DNA from: Saposhnikovia divaricata
Taxonomy: Eukaryota; Streptophyta; Magnoliopsida; Apiales; Apiaceae
Direction of reading: 5' to 3'
Length of the DNA stretch: 64,000 nt
Assembly: GCA_036435485.1 (NCBI GenBank)
Contig: CM071597.1
Span: forward strand, 51,629,881-51,693,880
The notes under the pieces are model-generated. The model saw nothing but the letters and a program-made list of their open reading frames with translations. It ran no database searches and had not been told where the DNA came from. Position numbers and translations under genes: made by a program. This document shows positions 31,933 through 44,930 of this stretch, piece by piece. How positions within the stretch are numbered: the first letter of the stretch is position 1; every line of letters starts with the position of its first letter.

Positions 31933-33465
31933 ATGAAGGTAGTGAACATGACTATGTACAGTGATTCCATGTTGGTGGTGGGACATATTCAAAGCAACTT
32001 CCAAGCTAGGGGTCCACGCACGGACATGTACATGAGGTACGCTCAGGAGCTGATAAGCAAGTTTGGGGAGATAAACCTTGTGCAAATTCCAAGGACAGAA
32101 AAATCAAGTGCGGATGCCTTAGAAAAAATGGGATCCACTAGGGAAGCGACTATACTAGGGGTGATACCATTGGAGATACAACAGCAACCTAGCGTCCCAA
32201 GGTTCGACTGTATGGATATTGAGGTTCAAGTGGAGGATACATGGATTACTCCCATTCTGGAATACATAACAAAAGGGGTTCTACCAGCTGAAAAGGATGA
32301 AGCCCGGAGAATGAAGTATAAGGCTACGCATTATGCCCTTTATGATGGAAGGCTGTACAAGAGGGGTTTCAATAAACCGCTTCTACGATGTATAGCAGGC
32401 AGCGAATGCGAATATATTATGCGGGAGGTACATGAGGGCATATGTGGAAACCACTCTCGAGGAACCTCATTGGCCCATAAGATACTTCGACAGGGGTATT
32501 ATTGGCCGACACTACAACAGGATGCTCACAAATTCTCAAGGGCATGTGATCGGTGCCAAAGGTATGCCAACTCAAATAGGAACCCTGTTGTGCCATTAAA
32601 GCCACTCTCTAGCCCATGGCCTTTTGCTGTGTGGGGGATTAATTTGATAGGAGAACTCCCCAAAGGGAAAGGAGGAGTAAAGTACACTGTTGTGGCTGTG
32701 GATTATTTCACCAAATGGGCAGAAGCTGAACCCCTGGCTACGATCACCGCAGCAAAATTAAAGGAGTTCGTGTTCCGAGCAATTGTATGCCGGTATGGGG
32801 TTCCCTATAAGTTGATATCTGACAATGGCAAGCAATTCGATAGCAAGGAAATGAGAGGTTTATGTGAAGACCTCGGAATTGTGAAGGGCTTCTCTGCAAT
32901 TTGCCACCTCCAAAGCAACGGTCAGACTAAAGCCATCAATAAAATCATTAAACACACTTTAAAGGCAAAGTTGGAAGATAAGAAGGGCTGCTGGCCAGAG
33001 GAGCTCCCCATGGTGTTATGGTCTTACAATAGAACACCAAGGACTACGACTGGTGAATCCCCGTTTACCTTAACTTATGGGTGCGAGGCAATGGTACCTA
33101 TGGAAATTGGTGTTGGCTCATTCAGGAGGGATAACTTTGACCCCATGGAAAATGAAGTTAATCATCGTTTGTATTTGGACCTGGTGGAAGAGGTTCGTGC
33201 AACCTCTCAGCTGAAGCTTGCAGTCTATCAACAAAGGACTCGCAAGTACTTTGATGGCAAGGTTCGAGCATGACCTTTAAAGGTTGGTGATCTGGTTTTA
33301 AGGAAAATGATGCCCAACATGAGGACTCCAGGATATGGGGCCTTTGAGGCAAATTGGGAAGGCCCATATGTGATCATATCGGTCTTATGGGAAGGAACTT
33401 ATCATTTGGAGGATTTGGACGGGAAGCTAATCCCGAGGGCGTGGAACGCCGAACACCTTAAATAA
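31933..33465 (+). pseudogene. Element B second RNase H (end) and integrase
   Basis: Same frame as the preceding segment. YSDSMLVVGHIQ completes the archaeal-type RNase H. Integrase has an HHCC zinc region (HEGICGNHS..., CDRCQRY) and a core in which two of the three catalytic acids are changed: GINLIGE has Asn at codon 32641-32643 in place of Asp, and codon 32929-32931 is Lys in place of Glu; the middle Asp in ISDNGKQFD is kept. A TGA lies at 33271-33273, and the frame then continues through VGDLVLRKMMPN and NWEGPYVI to TAA at 33463-33465. No chromodomain, as expected for Tat. The enzyme is inactive. Confidence 0.9.
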
Positions 33466-34719
33466 ATATTACCAGTAGTTGAACCCATGTAACATTTCTT
33501 GTAGACCTCTTTCAGGTGTAGGAGAATAAAAGTGGCTCATTAGTTTTAGCTACCATAATATTAGGATCAGTCGATTAAGAATTTTCCTTTCATGTTAATA
33601 AAGTGCTCGGGGGGTTGTGAATGTACGCCTACCTGCTGAACACCAATTATGATTTGATGGAATTGAAATCAACTTGTTTTTCTTTTACCTCTATTTTATG
33701 CATAAAATGTACGGATTCATATGGATGTATGCATGTTGTGTGTAACCTGCTTTATTTATGTTTTAAGGAGGATACGACTGTTGAACCTAGTTCTTCACTA
33801 TAAATCTAATTATATTAAAGAACTCGGGGGGTAGTAGGTATACACTAATTAATGGAAAGATAACTTGTCTTAAAAATGGGTAAATTTTAAAGGAAAAATT
33901 TAAATTTAGATTTATATAATGGAAAGGAAGCATATGGATTAAATGTTTAGGGATGGAAAACATATGGTTTATATGTTAATGGATTACATGGAAAACATAT
34001 GGAATATGTGTTTATGGATTACACGGGTGATATGAAATATGTATGGAATATATGGATACATGGAGGGTAATGTATGTGGATTACGTGCGCACGGATTAGA
34101 ACATGTATGGCTTATGCATGAAATGGGGGGGGACCCCAAGACAGAAAGGCCCTACGGAAACTAGAGCCGTGAGGTTCAATCGCTTGAACCCTGAATTACC
34201 GTGTAATCAATATGGTATATAACCAATCTCACTAGAGGACTTGTATGTAGTTGTGGAAACTAAGTACAAATTGGCAAAATGGCCTTGTGACGACCCCAGG
34301 GAAACTGGGTAAGTGAGGCCCAACCTTTGAATAATAGGAATGGCTAAGGAAATTGGTTTTGCGAGGAAGTCGCATGGAAATAGGAATCAAGGATGGTGGG
34401 AGCCTAGTGTATTCCAATAACAACACATATAGGGGTACGATTGTGGGAGCATCAATCAGTTAATACCTTATGGTTAATGAGGATTGATTGCAAGGTAAGG
34501 ATTTGGGATGGAAATGGCAAGCTCAGTGAGAAACTCACTTAGTTGTGAAAATTCATAAGATGTAGATAGGTTTTGTCAAGACATTTTAGGAGCGTGACAG
34601 GTGGAATACCTATTGTTCTTAAGGCAGGGATACGTGTGCATTTCATTAGTGATCAGGGGTACAACGGGTGAACCCCAAAGTTAATAAAGGCTTGTTATCC
34701 TAAGGGGAAGCATGGCATG
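33466..34719 (+). other. Element B non-coding segment between pol and insertion C
   Basis: No convincing frame. It contains purine-rich boxes like the true polypurine tract (GTGCTCGGGGGGTTG near 33603 and AACTCGGGGGGTAG near 33821). From about 33900 to 34130 a loose repeat of ATGGAAAACATATGG and TATGGAATATATGGAT occurs. It ends with GATAC (34720-34724), duplicated after element C. Confidence 0.55.
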
Positions 34720-34724
34720 GATAC

Positions 34725-37700
34725 TGTAATAACCCTGATTTTTGTACTACTGTAGAAAAGACCCGGATGAATAGTAACTTCGGTGTGTAAGAAAAACAAA
34801 TCCCACCCATAATTATGTAATGGAAATTTGAGGATGATTAATTCATATTAAGATTATATAAGCAAAATGAGTGTATGTAAAAGCCGTAAAAAATTAGTAA
34901 ATCACACTTCGTAAGAAATTACGATTTTTGAGAAAACGATAAATACGAAAGCCGTGACACGGCAAAGGACTTTATAAACATGAGAATATTATGGAATAAG
35001 AATTAAGAAGATATTGGAGAAATGAGAACCACTTGAAGAGAATTTATTAAGAACATTTTTAAGGAGTGGTATAACATTGCATAGAAAATTAAGTAATAAA
35101 CTTGGAAAATAACCAAGGGCATTACCCATGCAAAATCCATGCAAAATACATGCAAGGTGGTTGATTTAGCTAGTAACCAAGCCAAGGAACTAGGTAACTA
35201 GTAGTTGGTAGCATGGTTAGAAAACCAAGTACTAGTCAGAAACAAACCAACTAGTTAGGAAACATAGTTAGCATAAAAGATGGATCACCAAGCAAATTGT
35301 GTAGGCTTTTTAGACTTGGAAAATCTTGACCAACTAGCCATAGCCTTTATACATATAAGATATTAGCACATTATTGTAGTTGAAAAAAAAACAAAGCAAG
35401 TAGCAAACACCACTTTTCTCTTCTTTTTTTTTCTGCATTCTGCTGAGCAACAGAACAAGGAGGAGAAAATAATTTTTTCCTTGCCTTCCACTATCTCAAA
35501 TATTCCCAAATTAAATCCCAAGGTTCTTCAGAGTACTAGTGAGGTACGTTTTAATTTTCATAATATTATATGAATCCTAGCATACCTAGAAAAATTGTCA
35601 AAGTTGCTTGGTGAATAGTGATCTTATGAAATCTTGTTTTTGGATCTTAAAGATTAAGCCATATATTGATCAACCAAGGAGTTTGAGAAGGATTTCAAGC
35701 CTTGTTGAGATACTTTGAACTTCAAGGAAGGTATAATTTCTTAACCCTAGTAGCCATTGCAAGATTTTAAGCTTGGTTTGATGAGATCTAAAAGTTCTAG
35801 TGATAAAAATGTTGGATTAAGTTTGATTATTGGAAAATCTTGGATATTGATGAAAATTGTTGTGATGAAAAATTTTTTTATGTTATATGAAGTCATGATA
35901 GTAGATAAAATTTGAGTTTGGTATATTTGTGATGATATTGAAGTGGGTGGAAATTTTGGAAGTTGTATGTCTTGTAATAAGTGGTTTTGACAAATCTGCA
36001 AATACCCCTGTTTCAAGCTGTGATTCGGAACCCTAAATCTACTCCCCTGGAAACCTACCTTATATGTTGGAAAGGTCTTGATCTGTAGTTTTTAGAAATG
36101 TAAAGTTTAATTCCAAGGGATTTGTAGATTTTGAGTTATGGACGATTTAGTGAGATGTGTTCTGAGTAGGGAGTTGCAGAGAATTGTCCCCTTGTAAATA
36201 ATTTTTGGACCCTTAAAATCGGTGTTGAACCTATGGTAAAAATTGAGTAGCAAGTTCTTACAGTGGAGTAGATGACATAAAAAGAATTAGGTGAAAATTT
36301 GAATTTTCCAATTTTATAAAAATCGTAGAGTACAAACTGCGCAGTAGGAAATCCCTGCAGGAAAGAGTATGGTTTAAGGGCTTGGTTAAGGACCTTAGAA
36401 AAATCCTTGGGATGTGTGAAAATTATATTTACACCACATTGCAGTGAAGAAAGTATAAGAAAAAGAATTTTGTAAAAAGGATTATTTTTTTTCGATTTTA
36501 TAAAAATGTTAGAGCGAAGTGCGCGCGAGTGAAAAATCACGTAGGAGGTTAGTTTAACGTAGTTTTAAGAGTACTCACTTGTGTTTCAAGTTGAGGAATG
36601 GATTCGAGTCGAATGGGTAACGAATGTGATAAAGTGATGACATGGTCATATGGGAGGGTTAGTGGTCACAAATTGGAGTCTTTAAGTTGGTCTTATATCC
36701 TTTAAAACCTTACGATTAAGTAGTGTTGTTAAGGTACTAACGTACGAATATTGATCATGTATAGATCTTCGTTCCACGTCGCGAGCTCGACCACCCCACC
36801 CTACCAAGGCAAGTTTACCTTTCAAAACTTATATATAAGGATTTTCACTGTATTGTTTGTGGCTTTCAAATGTATTATATGCTTACGCTTTATGAGGCTA
36901 TGTTGAAGTTTGAGATATTTGCACATATGTGTTTGTACACCCTTGAACTTAGAATGAAAATGTTTTCTTCGGACAACGACTCTAGCAATAGAGGTCGTAG
37001 CGGTCCAAATATGCTATTGACCGGGGAGCGGTATATTATTGTATCGTGATTAAATTGCGAAAACCCGAAGGGTCATTCGGGAAGTATCGTATACTTAAGT
37101 ATTTATTATTTTTACATTATTATAAATACTCAAAAATATCTATCTTGGATTAAAAGATTTATTTAATTAAATAATTATTTTATTAATTGTTTATATTAAA
37201 TCTCAAAATATCATTTATTAATTATTGTTCATTATTTTAAAGACAAAACTAATCCAAGATACCTTCATCGCTTTCAAACTCGAACTCTTTCGAACCCAAA
37301 ACATTTTCGAAAACCCCCGGTCAGGTTTTGCTTCTTGTACACTTTTCAAGAATTATCGGTCGACTGAGGTCGAACTTCAACTACTCGAATTTTCTATCAA
37401 AAATGATTTTTGACAAGAAAGAAAAAAAAAAGGGACTCTGGCAGGTGTGGGAATCGTTGACGAACGATTCCCGGGATGTGTAAGCGGCCGTGAGCCAGGC
37501 GGTCCATCAATTATTATTCCGGCTCAGGTGTTGCCGAAGGATGATTACGGATGTAGTTTTCATCGAGGGTGATTACGGATGTAGTTTTCACCCGAGGATA
37601 GTTGCGGATGTAGTTTCTATCCTTCTACCGGTAGAGAAGACCCGCGGATTATTGGACTTGGATGTGGCGACTGATCATCGTCAATCCCTGTCAGAGTTTA

Positions 37701-39150
37701 TGTTTTCTTCAAGTCCCATCCTCCACTTTGGAAAAATACTCAGACACTGCTTCTTGGGCCTAAGTGCCAAGTTGCCGATAGTGTGGTTTTTTATAAGAAA
37801 AATATTGACATCGTACAGTATCTAGAACTGCAAGATTTTCTATAAAGATTGGCACGTGTTAGAACACTCTTGCAATTATTTCAAAGAATGAAATGTTTTT
37901 GAATGAGAAACCTTCTAAGCTAATGGAAGGAAAGAGGTTTGCAATGATGTATTCCATGTACAGTATGTTGACCGTAAAGTGTTTTGCCGAAAATGATATG
38001 CTCATATGTATATATTTTCAAACTTGAGATATATTGAAATGGGGACCTTATAAAGGGTTCATATGTTATTCTTAAAGCTCCTTAGTGAGTATAGATGTTT
38101 TATTCAAACTCGGACATATATAGTTGCGGATGTAGTTTCTATCCTTCTACCGGTAGAGAAGACCCGCGGATTATTGGACTTGGATGTGGCGACTGATCAT
38201 CGTCAATCCCTGTCAGAGTTTATGTTTTCTTCAAGTCCCATCCTCCACTTTGGAAAAATACTCAGACACTGCTTCTTGGGCCTAAGTGCCAAGTTGCCGA
38301 TAGTGTGGTTTTTGATAAGAAAAATATTGACATCGTGCAGTATCTAGAACTGCAAGATTTTCTATAAAGATTGGCACGTGTTAGAGCACTCTTGCAATTA
38401 TTTCAAAGAATGAAATGTTTTTGAATGAGAAACCTTCTAAGCTAATGGAAGGAAAGAGGTTTGCAATGATGTATTCCCTGTACAGTATGTTGACCGTAAA
38501 GTGTTTTGCCGAAAATGATATGCTCATATGTATATATTTTCAAACTTGAGATATATTGAAATGGGGACCTTATAAAGGGTTCATATGTTATTCTTAAAGC
38601 TCCTTAGTGAGTATAGATGTTTTATTCAAACTCGGACATATATATATTGTCCAATTATGTTTTGAAATCTGAGATATATACCCATATAGTTGGGAATGTT
38701 TTCGAAATAAACCACATTATTATTTCTCAAAATGGTGAACTTGCTGAGCATTATGTAGCTCATTCTTACTTTATAAAAACTTTTCAGAAAGAGAAGAATT
38801 TGGCCGATTAACTCCGCACCAGCAGAAGAGGAGTAGAAGATTTACCCCGGAGATGATTTAGTTCATGATAAATACTACAGAGTAAGTCTGATAGGTTTTC
38901 AACTGTAATAGTAAGACTTGTCTTCAAGTGTAGTTGTATAAGTGAAAGTGCGAAAGATTCTGGATTGTACAGCTGAATTGTAATATTTATTGTTACTTTT
39001 GATTATCGTTTCTGAGGCTCTAACTTGTTTGTGCGTAAGATTGAGGTCTGGATGGATGTATTGTTGAGTTGTAAATTTAATACAGGTATGATATGGTTGG
39101 ATGGTGATGTGACGACTTGCATCTTTAACCTCGGATTTGGGGGCGTCACA
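34725..39150 (+). repeat. Element C 5' LTR
   Basis: 4426 bases, very long for an LTR. It contains a 522-bp internal tandem duplication (37601-38644) and, before it, a three-copy minisatellite around GATTACGGATGTAGTTTTCA. Many short ORFs inside it recur at the same place in the 3' LTR and are not genes. Confidence 0.95.
37601..38644 (+). repeat. 522-bp tandem duplication inside element C LTR
   Basis: GTTGCGGATGTAGTTTCTAT at 37601 recurs at 38123, and both units run through TTGGACTTGGATGTGGCGAC to TTCAAACTCGGACATATATA. The same duplication with the same period is in the 3' LTR (47805 and 48327). Element A's LTR has one unit only (near 8390-8280, minus strand). Confidence 0.92.
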
Positions 39151-39154
39151 GAAA

Positions 39155-39166
39155 TGGTATCAGAGC
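39155..39166 (+). other. Primer-binding site of element C (initiator tRNA-Met)
   Basis: TGGTATCAGAGC, four bases after the LTR end, with the same spacing as in element A. Confidence 0.93.
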
Positions 39167-42090
39167 GATAAGTTACAGTACTCAGAAACGAGAGTGTTGA
39201 GAGTTAAGTCTAAGTAGGAGAATGGCATAAGAGATCGTAGTAAACTTATTATTGGACTTCCGGAAGAGGTACCGGTGAGTAGAATGGACTGGAGTGTTTA
39301 CTGGAGGTATTATACTAGGGTCGATAGAATCCTTAGAGACCTTCAGAATGATGAATAGAGGTTTGAGAGTCGTACATGACCTATCATAGGTAATGATATA
39401 GGAAGCAGAGCGAAATCTCAAGAGCAGCTGAGGTAGAGGCGATATTGCCAATATTATCGGATGACTAGGCTGGCATAAATTTTGTGGCCCATAGTCCTCC
39501 ACAGTTTAGGAGGCGGCATTTTAAGAATCAGGAAGTTTAGACTTCCCTACATAATTAAGGGTACTTAGTACTTGGAATAATGAAAGTCTTTTACTTTGGC
39601 TATAAGATCCGATTTTCGATAAGTAACGGGTTTACCTGAAAGTTGGTCACTATGTCATGGTGGATTTCATTACCCTTGATGGCGAATTTTACATGTGTTA
39701 TACGAGAATGTTATCATAAGACGAGCGTGCTAGATAATTCCACGCATGATTCGGACGCTAGAGCATGGTAGTTCAACTTAGAGAACAAACAAGTAGAATT
39801 AACAAAGGGACTCAAGAGAAGTTGAATATGGTTGCAACAAGCGATACAGTGATCTCAGAGTCTACCAAAGGAAAAGACCAGTGGGTCTAGAGTGGGATCA
39901 TTTGATAGAGATGTTATCAGGGACTACGTATATATGTATTGTAGACCTCAATATTTTTGGTATATGTTAACATACACACACCCGCCACTGAACCTATGGA
40001 CTGCACTGAGATCCCTGAGAGATCTCTTTGATCTGTTCCCAGGGGGAACTGGCCACTTGCGATTCATGTTGGAAGGCATGAAGTAGGACCTTATGGACTT
40101 AGCAGGTGTCCCCGGAATGATGTATAGCTTGGTCTTCAAGATAAAGCACAGAAATGACAGATATATTTGTGAAACCCTAACTCGATAAATGACTTTAAGA
40201 TGATGATTGAGAGACGCACTGGTTGGTGTCTTGTATTACGAAGACGAAGAGATGGAGTTACCCTCATAATGGTGATAATGAGATGCACGAATGATTATTA
40301 ACTTATTTTGATAACTACCGGCTGGTGCACTACTTCATTTTAAACTGTTCACTAACCATGTTACCTCGATTAGTTTATATCAGGTAACCCTTCTAGCTTT
40401 CTACTTCAAATTTGTGGAATAACAACCAGTGATTTACTTTCCCTAAAGCAGGACTTATCCGAAGTAATTTTATTTGACCCATGAACATTCTATTCAAAAA
40501 TTTATGATGATCTTTTTCGGCTCAGGCCTATTTACACCTTCTTTCAATTATCCAAGGAATGTTCAACGAATATTTCCTTAATTATTCGACGAATATTACT
40601 TAACGAATATTGATATTTGATTGCTTCTTTCATACTTGCACTCTTCAGTTGAGCTCATAAATATTTAACAAATTACTGAGGACATGGATGATCTAATGTC
40701 CAGACATCCCTCATGAATTATTTTCTTCTATTCAAGATGAGATTATACTTCGTACATTGAAATCATAGTAAGGATATCATTTTGATATTGGTATTCCGAA
40801 TTTAATTCTATTGTAGGATCTGATAAACCATGTGTACGGAGGCACCCTTGGGTGGACCGTTTCACTGATAAGTAATATTTGATGAGAGGTTATCGATTGT
40901 TCCGATACCTAGAACATTCTCTTCAGATTTTGTAGTTTTCTTTTTCAAACTTAATAACTTCTTATTTCTATTCGTTGTCCGAGTAGCCTAAAGTTTCTTC
41001 AGTGGCTACGATGTTAAAATTCCGTTCTAGCCAATTGAAACGGGCTAGTCGATATGTCAATATGAATGACTAGTTGATTGTTCTAACTAGTCAAAATTGT
41101 AATGTTGTGAAGAACACCTAGCTAACTGTCCTAGCTAGTGGTGATGTCTCAAATAGGTGAACTAGCAAATTTTGTCTAGCTAGTTGCTAGTGTTTCTTAA
41201 AAAGGACTAGTTATTGTTCCACTGGTCCAACTCCCAATTTAATTCATTCAGTAATTCCGCAATGCATTTTGCATGTGGTGAAGTATGATGATGAAAGTTT
41301 TGACGAATAACTTGATTGAGACCTAGTGAGGTCGCCCACTCAACTTGAATTCTACCCATCTTCGTATCAGACTTTATGTCACTTGAATATTCTGTTCTTT
41401 CATTCATATAATGAAGATTCATTTGAAACCATAGATTACTTGAATGATAAACTGCTTCATTTTTATTGTCATAGAGTAGAATTGCTTTCGATCGGTTGAC
41501 CTTTATCAATGGGACTTTTTAGATCCTCTATTTTTTTTATTTTTTATTTTTTTTTTATTTTTTATTTTTGGAAAAGTATTCACCAGATGTAAGAATGGTA
41601 TAAAGACCGTCTTTATGACTTTTGTATCCAACAATCATTGCCCTCGTGCAACACTCTCTATGATATCACATTACAAAATTATCAGGACTTGAAGGAATAA
41701 ACCTTGTTGTATTCTTTCTGTCCGTCCTTACATCTCCAAAAAAAAATCGAGACTCCTAGTATTTGGAACCATCAACATTCTTGGAACATCCAATGTGGAA
41801 TTCTTATTGAAATTATCTATTGGACCTTGTTATTTTGAAACCATTCCTTTCCAAAGTGATTACTCTAAGGTGAACAGGAGGTACAATTGTGAACCATTGC
41901 ACCAATATGAGATCAAAAACCAAATGTTGTAATTGTGCAGCCAGAGCGTTATGCCGAGTAATTATTTAAAGTAGGAATAACATGTCGGGGCATACCACGG
42001 GACCTTTAATATTAGTATGAGGAAGGTTATAAGAAATGATGAGGTGGTTGGGAGTACGCTCCTACCAACCGTTGTCAGGATGTTATATTA
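39167..42090 (+). other. Element C interior, no recognised gene
   Basis: Where gag would be expected there are only short chance frames (39892-40086, for example). From about 41020 to 41220 a cluster of CTAGTT/AACTAG words stands out, and 41528-41570 is a T-rich tract. This sequence does not resemble element A's leader, extra ORF or gag. Confidence 0.5.
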
Positions 42091-44896
42091 ATGAATTCTG
42101 GAGTTACCAAGCCTTTTCCTGATCCAAGGAATGCAAATCGATTGCGATGTAAAACATATCCTTAGAGGAAACTAACATGGAAGTGAGATGGACAAGAAAG
42201 GAAGAAATATCGTGGCAAGAATGTGAAGCTTTATTTAGCTTAAAAGGATTGATGCACATAGAGAGACATAAAGTTTAACAGGCCCCTAATAGCAAATGGA
42301 TGCATGGATATATGCCAATGATCCTTCGAGATTACCACCTAATCAAGTTTATTGGGAATCGCAGTAGCATGCAGGCCTCAGGCTGATTGGCGCCAATGGT
42401 GAAAGAGGACGAGCGTATGACATCTTACATATACCATCAAAACTGATACCCTTATCGGAAATGGAGGAATTGTTGACTAGTTAAAATGCGTAGTTGTTTT
42501 TCAAAGATAAGGTTAAAAAGCGGGTTTCACCAACTCAAGATCGACCTCTGTACTGTGCCCAAGTTGGCATTTCAAACTAATATAAACGTTATAAAATTAT
42601 GGTAGTATCATTTGAGTGGACTAATGAGTCAGAAGCATTTATGGATTAATGAACAAAGTTTTGGAATGAAATGAGATATTAGCAACAACCTCGTTGTTAG
42701 CTATACTTGATGATAAAAAGAGGACTTTGAGGGTCACGATGATGCGTCTTTCGAGAGTTTAAGAGGTGTGCTGATGCAGTAGAAAAAGGATGATAGCCTA
42801 TACTTCTAAACAACATAAAGGTTACGAGATAGCACTAACCGTGAGTCGGGGATTAGTCATGATAGCGTTCACGCATAAAACTGAGACGTTAACTTTATGA
42901 GAACAGTGTGAAAATTTTTCCACAAGTGCCATAAGTATATCTTCATATTAAAACTAAACATAATAAAGAGAAGGTGACAAAAGGGAGCAGGGAGTATAAT
43001 GGAGAAATTTGTTATTTTCCAGGAAAGGCCAGTGTGGTGGCCGATACCTATAGAAGGGATTATTCAAAATTGGAATTCAGTCAATATTGACCAAGAAAAT
43101 AGAGTATATACAATAAAGAATAATGTTAGAGGAAAGTGACTAAATTATGGGGAAGGACAAAGATGTATAGAGAATTAAGAGAATGTTTGGCAAACGGATA
43201 TGAAGAATGGTATTGGCAAACTATTAAGTACAAACGCGGCATGTCAAAAGCAGAATGATGGAGATCTAATGGATTAATTCCGCCTGTAGAAAATCTTGAA
43301 CGTGGACAGAATTATAATGAATTTCATAAGTAGGTCGCCGAAGACCGAGCCAAGAGATGGCCCTAGTTGATTTATAATTGTTGGACCAAGTGATTTACCT
43401 ACGAGAGAATTTCCATTTAGGAGATTATCGATTTATATACGGAAGAGATGGTGGTGCAATATAAAACTTCTGCAGTGATTACGTTAGATAGAGACTTAAG
43501 GTTAAACTTCGAATATTGTAGGTGCTTTCAAGTATAATTAATAAAGAGATTGAGCGTATGTACTAATTTGATCTGTGGCTGACGGACAGGGAAGAAGAAT
43601 TATCCAGATGATCGAATTTATATTTAGTGTTGTGCCTTAGATTTCACGGGGCAGTCGAGAATAAAAACTTATCCATGAAATGAATGTTGTTATCACGATC
43701 GTCACCATGCGAACGTAAGGACGTCTCTTGTAAAGCGTACTACGAAAGAAGAAGTTTCGCTTTTCTTGTGTTACGAAGAAGTCAATGAATGAGGGATATA
43801 GTAGCGGAACTGGTTCGACGTATACCGAAGACTATACAGTATCCATAGCAAGTGGTAACGGTTGACGGGAGGCAACACATGCGTGTTAATCAAGCCAAGG
43901 AATATGAGGAATACCGTGCATATTGACGTTGTCTCAGATTATAAAACACGACCACAAAGTATTCACGGGATAACGATACAAGGACTCAACATGGATACTA
44001 TGAACAAGGTAGAGGAGGAACGTATAAGTAGTGGGATAGAAATTTTCATTCATAGAACAACCGATAAGGAATACAGGTCGAGGAGAGTATGCGTTGAGAA
44101 ACAACATTAAAGCGTTGGTGAGACCAAGGGAGAGAACAATAGGGTTGAAGTGTCAACCTGAGAGTTGGAAAGGGTAAGGTTGGGATTGAATCCACAACTA
44201 TTATCCTTAGGTTCTTAAGATAGAATCCTTTTAAGGAGATGAGACTACAATAGCCCTAATTTTTGTGAATATTCGAAACCTGGATGAATAGTAATTTTAT
44301 GGGTGGATAAGAAAATTTCGCAATCACAATATGTACGAATTATTAAATGAAGATTTCGAATTGATATTACGTCCTTACGGTACAGACGAGTGTATGTAAA
44401 AGTCATTAGTTTTTTTTTTTACGAAACCCATTATTTCGAATGGTCAAATTTTATGAGATATCAAAGGAGTATGAGGTGGGAAACTTCGTGATGCTAAAGG
44501 TATCCCCTGGAAAGGATTGATGCGGTTTGTTAAGAAAGAGAAGCTAAGTCTGAGGTTTATTGGACCTTTTGAGATTTTGAGGAGTATTGGGAAGTTAGCC
44601 TACGAGTTAGCCTTGCCCCAAGCTTACAGCAAATTCATAATGTGTTTCATATGTCTATGTTACGACCCTACCACATCGACTAACGGCATGTGATAGAGTA
44701 CAACCAAGTGGACCTATGACCCGACTTGACCTATGTGGAGCAACCCGTGGAAATCATGGATAGAGAAGGAGCAAGTGCTAAGAAACAAGGTGGTCAGACT
44801 AGTCAGAGTATTGTGGCAGAATCACAACGTAGAAGAATCAACTTGGGAATTGGAAAGTGAGATGCAAGAGAAGTACCCCCACCTATTCTCGACCTG
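42091..44896 (+). pseudogene. Element C decayed chromovirus pol
   Basis: Scattered pieces in changing frames match element A's pol in order. RT: LKIDLCTVPKLAFQTNI and a degraded SGLMSQKHLWI near 42540-42650. RNase H: GYEIALT near 42830, then FPGKASVVADTY near 43020. Integrase: VITLDRDLRLNF near 43480. Integrase tail and chromodomain, best preserved: RFIGPFEIL and GKLAYELALP near 44545-44620, and VEESTWELESEMQEKYPHLF at about 44828-44890. Stops and indels are everywhere, so no protein is made. The strong decay contrasts with the near-identical LTRs. Confidence 0.8.
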
Positions 44897-44918
44897 ATTC
44901 CGGGACGGAATCCTTTTA

Positions 44919-44930
44919 AGGGGGGGAGAC
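44919..44930 (+). other. Polypurine tract of element C
   Basis: AAGGGGGGGAGAC directly precedes the 3' LTR and follows the chromodomain remnant by 23 bases, matching element A's layout. Confidence 0.88.

Noticed and set aside
36136..36540. 134-residue minus-strand ORF, the same at 46342-46746
   Set aside because: Located in both LTRs of element C, so identity reflects LTR copying; no recognised domain.
37540..37625. Short regularly spaced repeats as a CRISPR array
   Set aside because: Only three imperfect copies in a plant LTR; this is a minisatellite.
37490..38347. ORFs with a shared sequence around RCCRRMITDVVFIEGDYG, repeated four or more times
   Set aside because: They fall inside LTRs of elements A and C and repeat because the LTR and its 522-bp unit are duplicated; no codon conservation or domain supports a protein.
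39155..39166. TGGTATCAGAGC as part of a tRNA gene
   Set aside because: Only 12 bases match the initiator tRNA 3' end and they lie directly after an LTR, so they are primer-binding sites (also at 7522 and 59926).
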